Source of the DNA: a virus
DNA length: 32,328 bases
Strand: one strand, 5' to 3'
Virus record (IMG/VR): IMGVR_UViG_3300005918_000070
Location: 1-32,328 of that record
Position 1 is the first letter of the stretch. Each line of letters opens with the position of its first letter. The translations under genes were made by a program, and so were the position numbers. This document shows, one piece after another, positions 1-8,210 of the stretch. Under the pieces are notes generated by a model. That model ran no database searches and was not told the origin of the DNA. It was given only the letters and a program-made list of their open reading frames with translations.

Positions 1-840
1 CTTATCGCGCTTAGAAATTTGAGTGTTGATACTATTGACATTCCAATCCGCAATATCGACGATGCCACAATGTTGCGGATCATGGCGAATGAAAACCTGG
101 AATGGAATCAATCGCCCGCTGTTATCAACGAAACCGTCCATGCCGCCCGTGATTTCCTGAATAAGGAGTTGGCGAAATATGCAACGTGGGAGGAATGCCT
201 TAATGAATCTATTAAGGCATTATTTACAGGAATCAAAGGAGATTTCAAACATTGCAAAACCAAAGGTGTCGGTCAGACTATCATCCTCAAATTCCTGGGT
301 AGTAACTGGAAGCAATGGATGGTGCAAGAGGCATTGGAAACTATCCAGTGCTATGTAATAGATAAAAAGACAAAAACAAAAACACACATTGAACGTAACG
401 CAGTAGAAAAATTCCCCACCATGTCTCAGGCACGTGAATTCAAAAAGGCCGTTGTAGATTACAAAATTCCAAAGAAAGAACAAAACACAATTGCACAAAA
501 AATCACGAGGGGTAGTAAACCCATAGGAACAAGAGATATTCGGAACGCAGTCAAAAAAGCAACAAAAATCCAACCCCAGATAACTCAACAAATGCGCGAT
601 ATAGAAAGCGCTTTGAAAAAACTGGACAGCATGACCTCCTCCGTCACATTTCTTGCTGACACAATTCGTCAAGATTTGAAGAAAATGGGTGTGACACAAT
701 TGCAAGGCATTAAAGCATTCTTCGTATTGTACAATGTAATATTAGCTGCAAAAGCTCTAAACAACTTCGCAAAGTTTGTTGGAGGCAAAGACTTTGCGGA
801 TAAGAAAGAAACGAAACTTATCAAAGGAGAAGTAAAATGA
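1..840 (+). CDS. ParB-like domain protein, 5' end cut by window edge
   Basis: The reading frame is open from base 1 with no stop, and no Shine-Dalgarno precedes the first possible start (TTG at 19), so the gene very probably begins before the window. The first visible residues (LIALRNL, then IPIRNIDDATMLRIMANEN) resemble the end of a ParB/Spo0J N-terminal domain. In that family a conserved HHR-containing helix is followed by a strand and a segment of the form 'D..M...M..EN'. The HHR motif itself would lie outside the window. The C-terminal two thirds are lysine-rich and helical, with no domain I recognise. In phages, ParB-like proteins occur as DNA-binding or nuclease-like proteins near replication genes; the exact role here is unknown. 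The stop overlaps the next start (ATGA). Confidence 0.6.
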   Translation, partial: LIALRNLSVDTIDIPIRNIDDATMLRIMANENLEWNQSPAVINETVHAARDFLNKELAKYATWEECLNESIKALFTGIKGDFKHCKTKGVGQTIILKFLGSNWKQWMVQEALETIQCYVIDKKTKTKTHIERNAVEKFPTMSQAREFKKAVVDYKIPKKEQNTIAQKITRGSKPIGTRDIRNAVKKATKIQPQITQQMRDIESALKKLDSMTSSVTFLADTIRQDLKKMGVTQLQGIKAFFVLYNVILAAKALNNFAKFVGGKDFADKKETKLIKGEVK

Positions 841-1397
841 AAAAGAAAACAGATGTTTCATTCCAAGAAAAAGTTGAAGAAGCTACAGATATTATAAAAA
901 CATGGGAACCGTGTGCCATGTCGTGGGAATACTTTATGATTTATTGTGCAGGGTGGTCTTCTGTCCCCGTACACACTCATGGAAAAAGGAGAAGTTTACA
1001 ATACAGGGAATACGTAGCTTTTAGATTGCAACTCATATACGCAATCAATTTAGAATTAGCAAATAGAATGGATTGTCGTAGAATAGCAGCATGGAAGGAT
1101 GACAACAAAAAACCCATTGTTAAATGGATGAGTACAAGTGAGTCTGTCCCATACGTCCTGATGAAACAATTCAAAAGAATTACAAACACAAATGCAAAAA
1201 CAATACAACGATGCAACAAACTTTCAGCCGCAAAGAACATTAAAAAAAATCAAATTGTAGCAGTCAGACGGATCAAAAGAAATACGGAAACAAATCATAT
1301 GAAAGCAAGTATGAAACTGGTAGCCGCAATGGCGATACAACCCACCAAAACCAGAAAAGTAAAGCAGGTTCTTCCTAGTAAAAAATCGCTAAAATGA
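837..1397 (+). CDS. Hypothetical basic protein
   Basis: This encodes 186 residues and starts four bases before the end of the preceding gene (ATGA overlap), with AAGGAG about 8 bases upstream, so it is translationally coupled. The N-terminal half is mixed and aromatic-rich (two W/Y-rich stretches around residues 28-45). From about residue 110 it is strongly basic, with many K/R and N residues and no obvious hydrophobic segment. That composition would suit nucleic-acid binding, but I recognise no family. It sits between the ParB-like protein and the putative initiator. Confidence 0.7.
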   Translation: MKKKTDVSFQEKVEEATDIIKTWEPCAMSWEYFMIYCAGWSSVPVHTHGKRRSLQYREYVAFRLQLIYAINLELANRMDCRRIAAWKDDNKKPIVKWMSTSESVPYVLMKQFKRITNTNAKTIQRCNKLSAAKNIKKNQIVAVRRIKRNTETNHMKASMKLVAAMAIQPTKTRKVKQVLPSKKSLK

Positions 1398-1437
1398 TCT
1401 TCACCAACGCAAAAGAAACAAGCATCGAGATTTAACC

Positions 1438-2298
1438 ATGAAACCTACCAAACCTAATATTTTACGACTTGATGGTAACGCTATTGTTGCGCTTCAACAA
1501 TTCAACACGATCAACGAGCTTGCGATATACGTTTTCATCCGTTATGCGCAAGCTTACACACCCCAAACAAAATACAGCAGCAAAACATTGGTGAAACTAT
1601 TGGGTATAGAAAGATCGGGGATACAAAACGCCATACAAAATCTGATCTGTTTGGGTTTGATAGGTTGGAAGAAGAAAAAACCTGGGGTCGCTTTGGTATT
1701 TGCTATTGAAACTAAAAAGAAGAAACAAACCACACCCCCCTATAGAACCCCCCAACAGGGATATATATCCCCCCCTAAAGGGGGGATAATATATATCCCT
1801 TTTTCCCTGGTAGTAAAAACATACACACACCAAGGGCTGTTAATACCTACATCACCAAATGATTACAAGAGAACACCCCAATACAAATTAGCCAGAAGGT
1901 TTTTCAACGCAATACCACTCAAAGTTAAGAGACGAATGAATAGATTGCCAAAGAAAGTCGATAGACATCGAGACTTTAGCGCTTGGGCTAAAGAGTTTGC
2001 GCATGTCCTCAATCGCAATCTATACACCGCCAAAGAAATTCAACGCGCAATTGATTGGTATGCAGATCATGTGTTAGAACCGTACACGCCGAAACTATAT
2101 TCCGCCCGACGGTTTTGCGATGAGTTATGGCGCGTGTTTGAATCGATGGAAAGAAATCAAAACAACACACAACGCCAAATAGGTTCGCCCCAACCAATTA
2201 CAACGCAGAGTAAACTCATTCACAAGAAAGGACGTCGGGAAGTGGTAGAACTATCATATATGGACCCGGAAGCGCCTAGCAGCCCCTACAAGCCGTGA
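1438..2298 (+). CDS. Winged-helix protein, putative replication initiator
   Basis: The protein has 286 residues. Residues about 20-90 read as a winged helix-turn-helix: an opening helix (FNTINELAIYVFIRYAQAY), then 'SSKTLVKLLGIERSGIQNAIQNLICLGLI', which has the spacing of a recognition helix, then a beta wing. A proline/glycine-rich linker (about 95-125) leads to a basic C-terminal domain with W/R/F-rich helices (about 140-240), like the DnaD/lambda-O style of phage initiators. The gene lies directly upstream of a DnaB-like helicase, the usual place for an initiator/helicase loader. The linker-coding DNA holds a large inverted repeat (1757-1800). The start is ATG with only a weak GAG upstream. 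The initiator role is inferred from fold and position; a transcriptional regulator is the alternative. Confidence 0.6.
   Translation: MKPTKPNILRLDGNAIVALQQFNTINELAIYVFIRYAQAYTPQTKYSSKTLVKLLGIERSGIQNAIQNLICLGLIGWKKKKPGVALVFAIETKKKKQTTPPYRTPQQGYISPPKGGIIYIPFSLVVKTYTHQGLLIPTSPNDYKRTPQYKLARRFFNAIPLKVKRRMNRLPKKVDRHRDFSAWAKEFAHVLNRNLYTAKEIQRAIDWYADHVLEPYTPKLYSARRFCDELWRVFESMERNQNNTQRQIGSPQPITTQSKLIHKKGRREVVELSYMDPEAPSSPYKP
1757..1800. repeat. AT/GC-block inverted repeat inside the initiator gene
   Basis: The left arm reads agggatatatat followed by a C7 run; after a short taaa spacer the right arm is a G6 run followed by ataatatatatccct. The arms are complementary apart from a two-base bulge, giving a hairpin of about 18 pairs. 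Two further C6 runs lie just upstream (1735-1740 and 1748-1753), so the minus strand has several G-runs close together. It falls in the region coding for the protein's linker. Possible roles are a replication origin element, an RNA hairpin or an inserted palindromic element. Confidence 0.75.
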
Positions 2299-2424
2299 TA
2301 TTTTGATTTGTATACTATGTTACCCCTGAGCCCTTGAAAATCGCGTGTACAGATTGCTAGGTACCTTAAATCGATAACGTAGTACGTATTTAGATTGCAT
2401 AATCGCATAAAAAGGGAATTAGCT

Positions 2425-3828
2425 GTGAAAATCCAGAAATCCCGTAATGCTGCTGATGAACATACGGTTCTAGCATCCATGGTAATGGATGATGTTGTAT
2501 GTGGCCGAGTAACAAGCAAATGGAAGTCTGATGCTTTCAAATCCAAGTGGTCCAATTTAGTGGCAGGTTGGTGCGTACGATATTACAATAAATATGAACA
2601 CGCTCCGAAACGTCGCATCCGCAATTTGTTTGAACGATGGGCTGCAAAAACGCAAGACGAATCACTGATTGAAAGTGTAGAAACGTTCCTGGAGGAAATA
2701 TCAGACGAATTTGTACATGATAAAATAAATACCAATACGGAATATGTACTAGATGCTGCGGGCCGATTGTTCAATAGTGTTCATCTGGAACGCCTGCGAA
2801 ACGATATTGAAGACAGTTTGGAAGAGAGCGATCCTGAAAGCGCTATTGAAACAATCACCAAATGGAATCGTATCAATCTTGGTGTGGGTGAATGGATCGA
2901 TCCATTTACAGATCAAGCCGTGATGAAACAAGCTTTTGCACATTCTCATGATCCATTGATTCGTTATCCGGGTGATTTGGGTAAATTCTTTGGCATGCAG
3001 TTGGAACGCGATGGTTTGATTTCATTTGAAGGACCAGAAAAGAGGGGAAAAACGTTCTGGCTTATGGATATGGTATTCCGTGCTGTGTTACAACGCAGGC
3101 GCGTAGCGTACTATCAAGTTGGTGATATGTCACAAGACCAAATCGTACGTCGTATGGCCTCCCGCATTTCTCGTACCCCATTGTACCCCGGTATGATCCG
3201 TTATCCTGAAAAACTAAAAGTGTTGCATCGCGGTACGAGTACTAAACCCCGCATTCAATACATACGTCGAACATTCAAACAGGGATTAGGATGGAGACAA
3301 GCGCACAAAGACGGGTTAGCTTACATGGCCAACAAAGCAAAAAGTGATCACAATTTATTGCGCCTTTCCATTCACCCCAACGATAGTTTGCACGTACGTG
3401 ATATTGATACGATGCTGAAGGAATGGCAGCGGGATGGGTGGCCAGTAGATGTTGTGGTAATTGACTATGCCGATATTTTGGATATGACATACAGCGGCAT
3501 TGAAGGTCGGGATCGCATAAACCAAACGTGGAAGGATCTACGTAAACTATCTCAGGTATATCACTGCCTCGTTATCACAGCCACACAAACCGATAGTAAT
3601 TCATATAATGCCGCCATCATAGACCGTCAGCACTTCAGCGAAGACAAACGAAAACGTGCACACGTTACGGGTTCAATCGGGCTTAACCAATCGGAGGAGG
3701 AAAAGAAACGCGGTATCATGCGTTTGAACTGGGTAGTCAAGCGCGAAGGGGCCTATCTACCGAGCAAATGCGTGTATGTAGCTGGGTGCCCGGAAATTGG
3801 AAACTTGGCAATCCGGTCGAGCTTCTGA
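2425..3828 (+). CDS. dnaB: DnaB-type replicative DNA helicase
   Basis: This is an SF4 (RecA-fold) hexameric helicase that would unwind the fork with the family A polymerase encoded downstream. Numbered from GTG 2425, Walker A is GPEKRGKT at about 203-210 and Walker B is VDVVVIDYADIL at about 341-352. An arginine-rich middle and a KRDR-like C-terminal region follow. Residues 1-150 are helical, as in the DnaB N-terminal domain. I chose GTG 2425 because AAGGGAA (2412-2418) lies at good distance; an in-frame TTG at 2395 has no ribosome site. The length (467 aa) is normal for DnaB. No primase domain is fused and none was recognised nearby. The 126 bases before it hold no gene. Confidence 0.85.
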   Translation: MKIQKSRNAADEHTVLASMVMDDVVCGRVTSKWKSDAFKSKWSNLVAGWCVRYYNKYEHAPKRRIRNLFERWAAKTQDESLIESVETFLEEISDEFVHDKINTNTEYVLDAAGRLFNSVHLERLRNDIEDSLEESDPESAIETITKWNRINLGVGEWIDPFTDQAVMKQAFAHSHDPLIRYPGDLGKFFGMQLERDGLISFEGPEKRGKTFWLMDMVFRAVLQRRRVAYYQVGDMSQDQIVRRMASRISRTPLYPGMIRYPEKLKVLHRGTSTKPRIQYIRRTFKQGLGWRQAHKDGLAYMANKAKSDHNLLRLSIHPNDSLHVRDIDTMLKEWQRDGWPVDVVVIDYADILDMTYSGIEGRDRINQTWKDLRKLSQVYHCLVITATQTDSNSYNAAIIDRQHFSEDKRKRAHVTGSIGLNQSEEEKKRGIMRLNWVVKREGAYLPSKCVYVAGCPEIGNLAIRSSF

Positions 3829-3921
3829 AATTGTTGGGTTCAGAATATTGAAGTTTTTTCCGCTCTCCTGGTTTAATAATGGTGTTTTTAAAAAAATTAA
3901 GCAACTTTGCTAATTTTACAC

Positions 3922-3950
3922 TTGCCAACTACCGATGCTATTGTTAGACT
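3922..3950 (+). promoter_or_regulatory. Candidate sigma-70-like promoter
   Basis: TTGCCA (3922-3927) is followed after exactly 17 bases by TAGACT (3945-3950), in an AT-rich 140-base gap between the helicase and the next gene. A start about 7 bases downstream would leave a leader of about 50 bases before the ATG at 4007. This is called from consensus only. Confidence 0.4.
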
Positions 3951-4006
3951 AAAGACAGTAAGGTTGACAATTGAATACAGTAGAGCAAAGCAGAAAGGGC
4001 AGAACG

Positions 4007-4336
4007 ATGGCAGCCAAAGACAACGTTATCGCTAAGATGGCCGACAAAAATGCATTGCACCTTTTGAGCAATAATGAAAACGCAGATCATGCATCAGACG
4101 AGACCAAGCGGGCATTTGAGATCGAACGTAACATCGATCAGGTTGCCACCGATTTGGATATAGCGCTCACGTCGATGCTCAAGGATATCAAAGCCTTGCA
4201 GGAATTCTTGAAGTGTGATCGGGGATATACCTCTTCAGGCCTCAGCCGTTATGCAGCGGATGCCAATATGGCCATGGCGAAACTGACCACCCTTATGCCC
4301 ATGCGCAAGTACCACAGCCATCTGCTTCCTCGTTAA
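4007..4336 (+). CDS. Hypothetical protein
   Basis: The product has 109 residues from ATG 4007, chosen because AAAGGG lies 8 bases upstream; an in-frame TTG at 3971 lacks a ribosome site. The protein is mostly helical and charged (residues 30-75 rich in E, D, K and A), with no transmembrane segment and no motif I recognise. It follows a candidate promoter and precedes the lysine-rich protein, so it may be expressed early. Confidence 0.65.
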   Translation: MAAKDNVIAKMADKNALHLLSNNENADHASDETKRAFEIERNIDQVATDLDIALTSMLKDIKALQEFLKCDRGYTSSGLSRYAADANMAMAKLTTLMPMRKYHSHLLPR

Positions 4337-4448
4337 TTGGGAAACCCGTGCCTGAGTGGAAGATAAAACTGATACTATGCATAGCAGCGTATGTTGCGTT
4401 GCTGATTTAAGAAATACCACAACAACCTCATTTGGAAAGGCAACAATC

Positions 4449-5051
4449 ATGGCAACGAAAAAGACAAACGAGCGAACGAACAAGAGAACGAGCAAGAAGA
4501 CTGCATCGAAGGCCCCCAAGATTCTGGCTGTGACTCGCAAAGATGGTGTCAGCCTGATGAAGACGTTTGGCTTCACCGCTCCCCACAAACTCACCAATGA
4601 AAAACTGCTCATGCGGCTCCACAAAACTGGCCAGTACATGGAGGCGTTTGACGGGACGCTCACCAGTAACGACCAGAAGTTGGTGAAAACCATTATCGCT
4701 GCTGGCGATAATATCAGTGTCGATGCCAGTGATCCGGCGCATGCTGAGCCGAAAGATACCACCAAGAAAGCCACCAAAAAGACGACCAAGAAAACCAAGG
4801 CTGCTGCGAAACCCGTAGCAAAAAAGAGTGCCAAGAGGTTCGATTGCATATGTAGCACGCTGAAAAAGCTCCCGGTCAAAGGCGCTTCAATCGAACAGGT
4901 TGCCAAACTTGCCAACTCGAAGTATATAAAGGCTGGTGGCAAGGACAATGCGAAACAGACTGTGTGGCTCCTCCGCGCCTGTGTTTTGCCCGCACTCGTA
5001 CACTTCGACATCGTCAGGGTAGAGAAGGGCAGAATCTTCCCGAGCAAGTAG
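4449..5051 (+). CDS. Lysine-rich histone-H1-like / nucleoid-type protein
   Basis: The product has 200 residues. Residues 1-25 are a K/T/R-rich tail. A small globular part (about 28-90) follows, then a KATK/KTTK/KKTKAAAKP repeat stretch (about 103-128) very like the C-terminal tail of histone H1 or bacterial Hc1/AlgP proteins. The C-terminal 70 residues look like a small winged-helix or HTH-like unit (SIEQVAKLANSKYI followed by a beta pair). Such tails bind DNA backbone without sequence preference. The start at ATG 4449 is supported by GGAAAGG 9 bases upstream; the frame stays open further upstream without a ribosome site. A role in compacting phage or host DNA is inferred from composition. 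Confidence 0.65.
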   Translation: MATKKTNERTNKRTSKKTASKAPKILAVTRKDGVSLMKTFGFTAPHKLTNEKLLMRLHKTGQYMEAFDGTLTSNDQKLVKTIIAAGDNISVDASDPAHAEPKDTTKKATKKTTKKTKAAAKPVAKKSAKRFDCICSTLKKLPVKGASIEQVAKLANSKYIKAGGKDNAKQTVWLLRACVLPALVHFDIVRVEKGRIFPSK

Positions 5052-5077
5052 TGTTATTACGACAATCAAATCGATTC

Positions 5078-5120
5078 ATGTGGTGCTCTTAGTTTCGACT
5101 ATTAGCACCACATTTCATTT
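5078..5120 (+). terminator. Hairpin, probable terminator before the clamp gene
   Basis: A perfect 10-base stem (atgtggtgct at 5078-5087 with agcaccacat at 5104-5113) encloses a 16-base loop. The loop can itself fold as AGT-TTCG-ACT, a UUCG tetraloop. The downstream tract (ttcattt) is only moderately T-rich, so termination may be partial. It lies in the 145-base gap after the lysine-rich gene. Confidence 0.55.
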
Positions 5121-5196
5121 AGTGCGATAATATTATTAAAGGTTTATTTTTGTCGAATCGTTAACCGAAAACGTCTGTTAGTAAGGGGAAATGACA

Positions 5197-6222
5197 ATGT
5201 CCAAAATCAAGCGAGAGCAATTATTGAAAGAACTGAATTCGGTTGTCCCTGGTTTGTCTGAGCGTGAAATCGTCGAACAGTCGTCATGTTTTGTATTCAA
5301 GGATGGAAAAGTCTACACATTCAATGACGAAATAGCTTGCTGGGCTAGATCCTCTTTGGGCATCACTGGGGCGGTGTCCGCCAAAAAGCTGATTAGCCTC
5401 TTGCAAAGTATGCCCGAAGAAAATCTAAATATCACCACATCCAAAAAGGGCAAGCTGATCATCAAGGGAATGCACAAACAGGCTACATATGCTCTCGAAT
5501 CTAAAATCGCCCTGCCCATTGAATCTATCAAAAGCCCCAAGACATGGAAATCCCTGCCATCTGATTTTCTTGAAGGCTTATCGTTGGTGGCTGATTGTGC
5601 AGGCCGTGACGAATCCAATTTTGTTTTGACTTGTATTCATATCGCACCAGAAAAACTTGAAGCCAGCGACAATACTCGTCTAGCTAAGTTCAACACGAAA
5701 ACCGATGTGCGACGATCTATGCTTATCCGCAAAGATACCGTCAAACATCTAATAACTGCTCAGGTGACCAAATTTGGAGAGACAAAAGATTGGGTTCACT
5801 TCCGCCGCAATAACGGCCCAATCATTTGCTGTCGTCGATACACCGAAAGCTTTCCTGACTCGGACGAAGGTTTTAAAATCAGTGGAAAAAAAATGACCTT
5901 GCCGAAAGGACTAGAAAAGGCTGCGCGCCGTGCTGCTATTTTCAGCGCTGACAATCCAGAGGACAGTGACATATTCGTTACACTCACTACCAACCGGGCC
6001 TTAGTTCGGGGCACTGGCACAGGTGCGGAATTTCAGGAAATCAAAAAGATAAAATATGTAGGGAAGCCATTGACCTTTTTGATTTCACCTACACAACTAA
6101 TAGCATTAACCCATAAACACAACAGCTGTATTGTATCACAAGAAAAGCTGAAAGCCACAAGCGGACAATTTGAATTTGTAGCGGCTTTGGGCGTAACTCC
6201 TCAAGAAAGCGATGCTGAATAA
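5197..6222 (+). CDS. dnaN: DNA sliding clamp (beta-clamp-like)
   Basis: The protein has 341 residues, close to the 360-380 of bacterial beta clamps. The N-terminus (LLKELNSVVPGLSEREIVEQ, then SCFVFKDGKVYTFNDEI) matches the layout common in phage clamps. Three similar alpha/beta blocks follow, with a domain-2-like 'CAGRDESNFVLTCIHI' and a 'SDNTRLAKF' strand. It would encircle DNA and tether the polymerase encoded by the neighbouring genes, loaded by the AAA+ protein at 9603. I place the start at the second ATG (5197) because AAGGGG (5183-5188) is 8 bases away from it but only 2 from the ATG at 5191. The stop overlaps the next start by one base (TAATG). Confidence 0.75.
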   Translation: MSKIKREQLLKELNSVVPGLSEREIVEQSSCFVFKDGKVYTFNDEIACWARSSLGITGAVSAKKLISLLQSMPEENLNITTSKKGKLIIKGMHKQATYALESKIALPIESIKSPKTWKSLPSDFLEGLSLVADCAGRDESNFVLTCIHIAPEKLEASDNTRLAKFNTKTDVRRSMLIRKDTVKHLITAQVTKFGETKDWVHFRRNNGPIICCRRYTESFPDSDEGFKISGKKMTLPKGLEKAARRAAIFSADNPEDSDIFVTLTTNRALVRGTGTGAEFQEIKKIKYVGKPLTFLISPTQLIALTHKHNSCIVSQEKLKATSGQFEFVAALGVTPQESDAE

Positions 6223-6971
6223 TGTGTGCTTTACGCTCTACACGAACTCGAATTATCTGCGGCGATAGTTTGAAGGTATTGCCAAAATTGCTTCCAGCCA
6301 AACTTGTGTTTGCTGATCCTCCAGACAATATCAAGGCTCCATACAGAGGCTTTGATGATCATTGGAAGAGTAAAGAAGCATACCATGAGTGGCTCAAAAG
6401 GATGATGAAAATTGGAGTGTATAGCAGCGAAATCTTTTGGATGAGCTTTAACTGCGCACACAACTCCAGTGCATGGTCATCAAGTAGGCACTTTGAGTAC
6501 AGAGGAAACTTGGTGCGGGAGATTATCTGGCGGTATACTTTTGGTCAGCACAACAAACACGATAGTACGGGTGGCTATCGGCCCATGATCCGCATTAGCA
6601 ATCCCGAAGCCAAACTCTATCCAAATGCTATCCGAGTTGAATCATGGAGACAGAAGCACAACGACCCACGAGCTAATCCAGATGGGCGTGTGCCTGACGC
6701 CGTGTGGGAATTCCCGCGTGTAGTTGGCAATGCAGAAGAACGGGTCAAATGGTCCGTTACACAGCACCCCCAGAAGTTAATGGAACGGATAATAAGACTT
6801 TGCTGTGTGCCCGGCGATACTGTGATTGACATGTTTGGGCACAGTTTTACTACAGCGCGTGTATGTAAACGCTTGGGTATCGATAGCATATCCATCGAGA
6901 TAAGCCCATACTATTGCCGCAAAGGTGCCAAGGAGTTGGGGTGTAAAGTTGAATATGCAGAGGACGTGTAA
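6222..6971 (+). CDS. Beta-class DNA methyltransferase with variant motifs
   Basis: This resembles the N6-adenine/N4-cytosine methylase family (PF01555 type). The catalytic motif comes first (FADPPD, residues 30-35; usual form DPPY) and the SAM-binding motif lies near the C-terminus (VIDMFGHSFTTARV, 201-214; usual form D.F.GSGTT), followed by IEISPYYC. This order defines the beta class. Both key motifs deviate: D replaces the aromatic of DPPY, and HSF replaces GSG. Activity is therefore uncertain; a relaxed or altered enzyme, or a non-methylating relative, is possible. No restriction enzyme is adjacent, so it is solitary, as is common in phages that protect or mark their own DNA. It overlaps the clamp gene by one base. 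Confidence 0.75.
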   Translation: MCALRSTRTRIICGDSLKVLPKLLPAKLVFADPPDNIKAPYRGFDDHWKSKEAYHEWLKRMMKIGVYSSEIFWMSFNCAHNSSAWSSSRHFEYRGNLVREIIWRYTFGQHNKHDSTGGYRPMIRISNPEAKLYPNAIRVESWRQKHNDPRANPDGRVPDAVWEFPRVVGNAEERVKWSVTQHPQKLMERIIRLCCVPGDTVIDMFGHSFTTARVCKRLGIDSISIEISPYYCRKGAKELGCKVEYAEDV

Positions 6972-6974
6972 GCG

Positions 6975-8210
6975 ATGAAAAAAGGATTCTTTTCCACAAA
7001 CGACATATCCACATCTAAATCGATGAGTACCACACCCCGATGCGGTCTATGCAAATTACATCGAACGTGTATACATCCCAAGATGCCGCCTACAGGTAAA
7101 GGGCGAAAGCGATTGTTGTTTGTAGCTGAAGCTCCGGGTCGTTTGGAAGACGAAAAAAACACACAATTGATCGGAAAATCTGGACAGTACTTGCGTTCGA
7201 GGTTGAAACGTTATGGCATAAACTTAGATGTGGATGCCCAAAAAACAAACGCTGTGATTTGTCGTCCCCCAAAAAACGAAACACCAACAAGCGCTCAAAT
7301 TGCAGCATGTCGTCCTAACGTGCTGAGAGAGATAGAAAGTTTTCAACCCACCTGTATCATATTGTTAGGTGCCACTGCTGTTGAATCTGTAATACCTATC
7401 TTTTGGAAAGACAAAATCGACGCATTCTCACGATGGACTGGATGGCATATACCTATACAAAATAAAAACGTTTGGATATGCCCCACTTATCATCCCTCAT
7501 ATATACTACGCAAACCAGGAAAACAATACACAATGCTTTTTAACCGGCATATCAAAGCGGCAATCAAACTGCAAAAACTACCATGGGTAAAAGTACCGGA
7601 TTATAGTTCGGGAATAGAAATCATCACATCCCCCTCCCAAGCGGGCCGATACTTATATCAACTATATCGATCTAAGCCCGCACACGCCACCTGGGACTTG
7701 GAAGCGTCCAGCCTGAAGCCTGATACCCCTGGTGCAGAGATCGTTTGCTGTAGCGTGTGTACGGGCCCACAAACGGTAGTGTTCCCATGGGCTGGCGACG
7801 CGGTAGACGAAATGTTAGCGATTCTCCGGAATCCACACATCCGAAAGATAGCAGCCAACAATAAATTTGAACATCGTTGGATTTTGCACAAACATAAGAT
7901 ACATGTAAAAGGTTGGTATTATGACGTGGTGCTTGGGGCGCATGCCCTAGACAACAGGCCAAAGGTAACGGGTGTAAAATTCCAATCGTTCGTACGGCTA
8001 GGACAACAAAGTTACAATGATCATATCGAACCATATCTCCGTGCGCCTGCATATAAACTCAACCGAATCCTTCAACTGCCTATTACCGATGTGATGTTGT
8101 ATTGTGGTATGGATTCGAAAGTAGAAGATGAATTAGCGATAATACAAATACCTGAATTGGTAAAACAAGGAAAGGCTCACCGACGTGCAATGCAAACCCA
8201 TAACGCATGA
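6975..8210 (+). CDS. Uracil-DNA glycosylase / 3'-5' exonuclease fusion
   Basis: The protein has 411 residues in two parts. Residues about 20-200 are a family 4/5-like uracil-DNA glycosylase: cysteines C23, C26, C32, C96 and C112 could bind an Fe-S cluster, VAEAPGRLED (50-59) fits motif A (GEAPG), and HPS (173-175) fits motif 2. Residues about 235-400 are a proofreading exonuclease of the Pol I type: DLE (241-243, Exo I), AANNKFEHRW (293-302, Exo II), and Y376 with D380 (Exo III). The polymerase domain that normally follows is encoded by the next gene in another frame, overlapping by 26 bases. The product would remove uracil or sense it and proofread for that polymerase. Fusions of UDG to family A polymerases are known in some phages; the break here is the odd part. 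Confidence 0.85.
   Translation: MKKGFFSTNDISTSKSMSTTPRCGLCKLHRTCIHPKMPPTGKGRKRLLFVAEAPGRLEDEKNTQLIGKSGQYLRSRLKRYGINLDVDAQKTNAVICRPPKNETPTSAQIAACRPNVLREIESFQPTCIILLGATAVESVIPIFWKDKIDAFSRWTGWHIPIQNKNVWICPTYHPSYILRKPGKQYTMLFNRHIKAAIKLQKLPWVKVPDYSSGIEIITSPSQAGRYLYQLYRSKPAHATWDLEASSLKPDTPGAEIVCCSVCTGPQTVVFPWAGDAVDEMLAILRNPHIRKIAANNKFEHRWILHKHKIHVKGWYYDVVLGAHALDNRPKVTGVKFQSFVRLGQQSYNDHIEPYLRAPAYKLNRILQLPITDVMLYCGMDSKVEDELAIIQIPELVKQGKAHRRAMQTHNA
8167..8175 (+). promoter_or_regulatory. Ribosome site deciding the polymerase GTG start
   Basis: AAGGAAAGG lies inside the end of the exonuclease gene, 9 bases before GTG 8185. It supports independent initiation of the polymerase subunit rather than a frameshifted fusion. 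Confidence 0.65.

Noticed and set aside
2299-2424. Promoter before the helicase (TATACT at 2311, or TTGAAA at 2334 with TAGGTA at 2358)
   Set aside because: Neither pair has both a good -35/-10 match and good spacing, so neither is listed as a feature.
4235-5047. 270-codon minus-strand frame opposite the lysine-rich gene
   Set aside because: It is a shadow: no ribosome site, opposite strand to a well-supported gene, and an odd hydrophobic composition caused by reverse reading of lysine codons.
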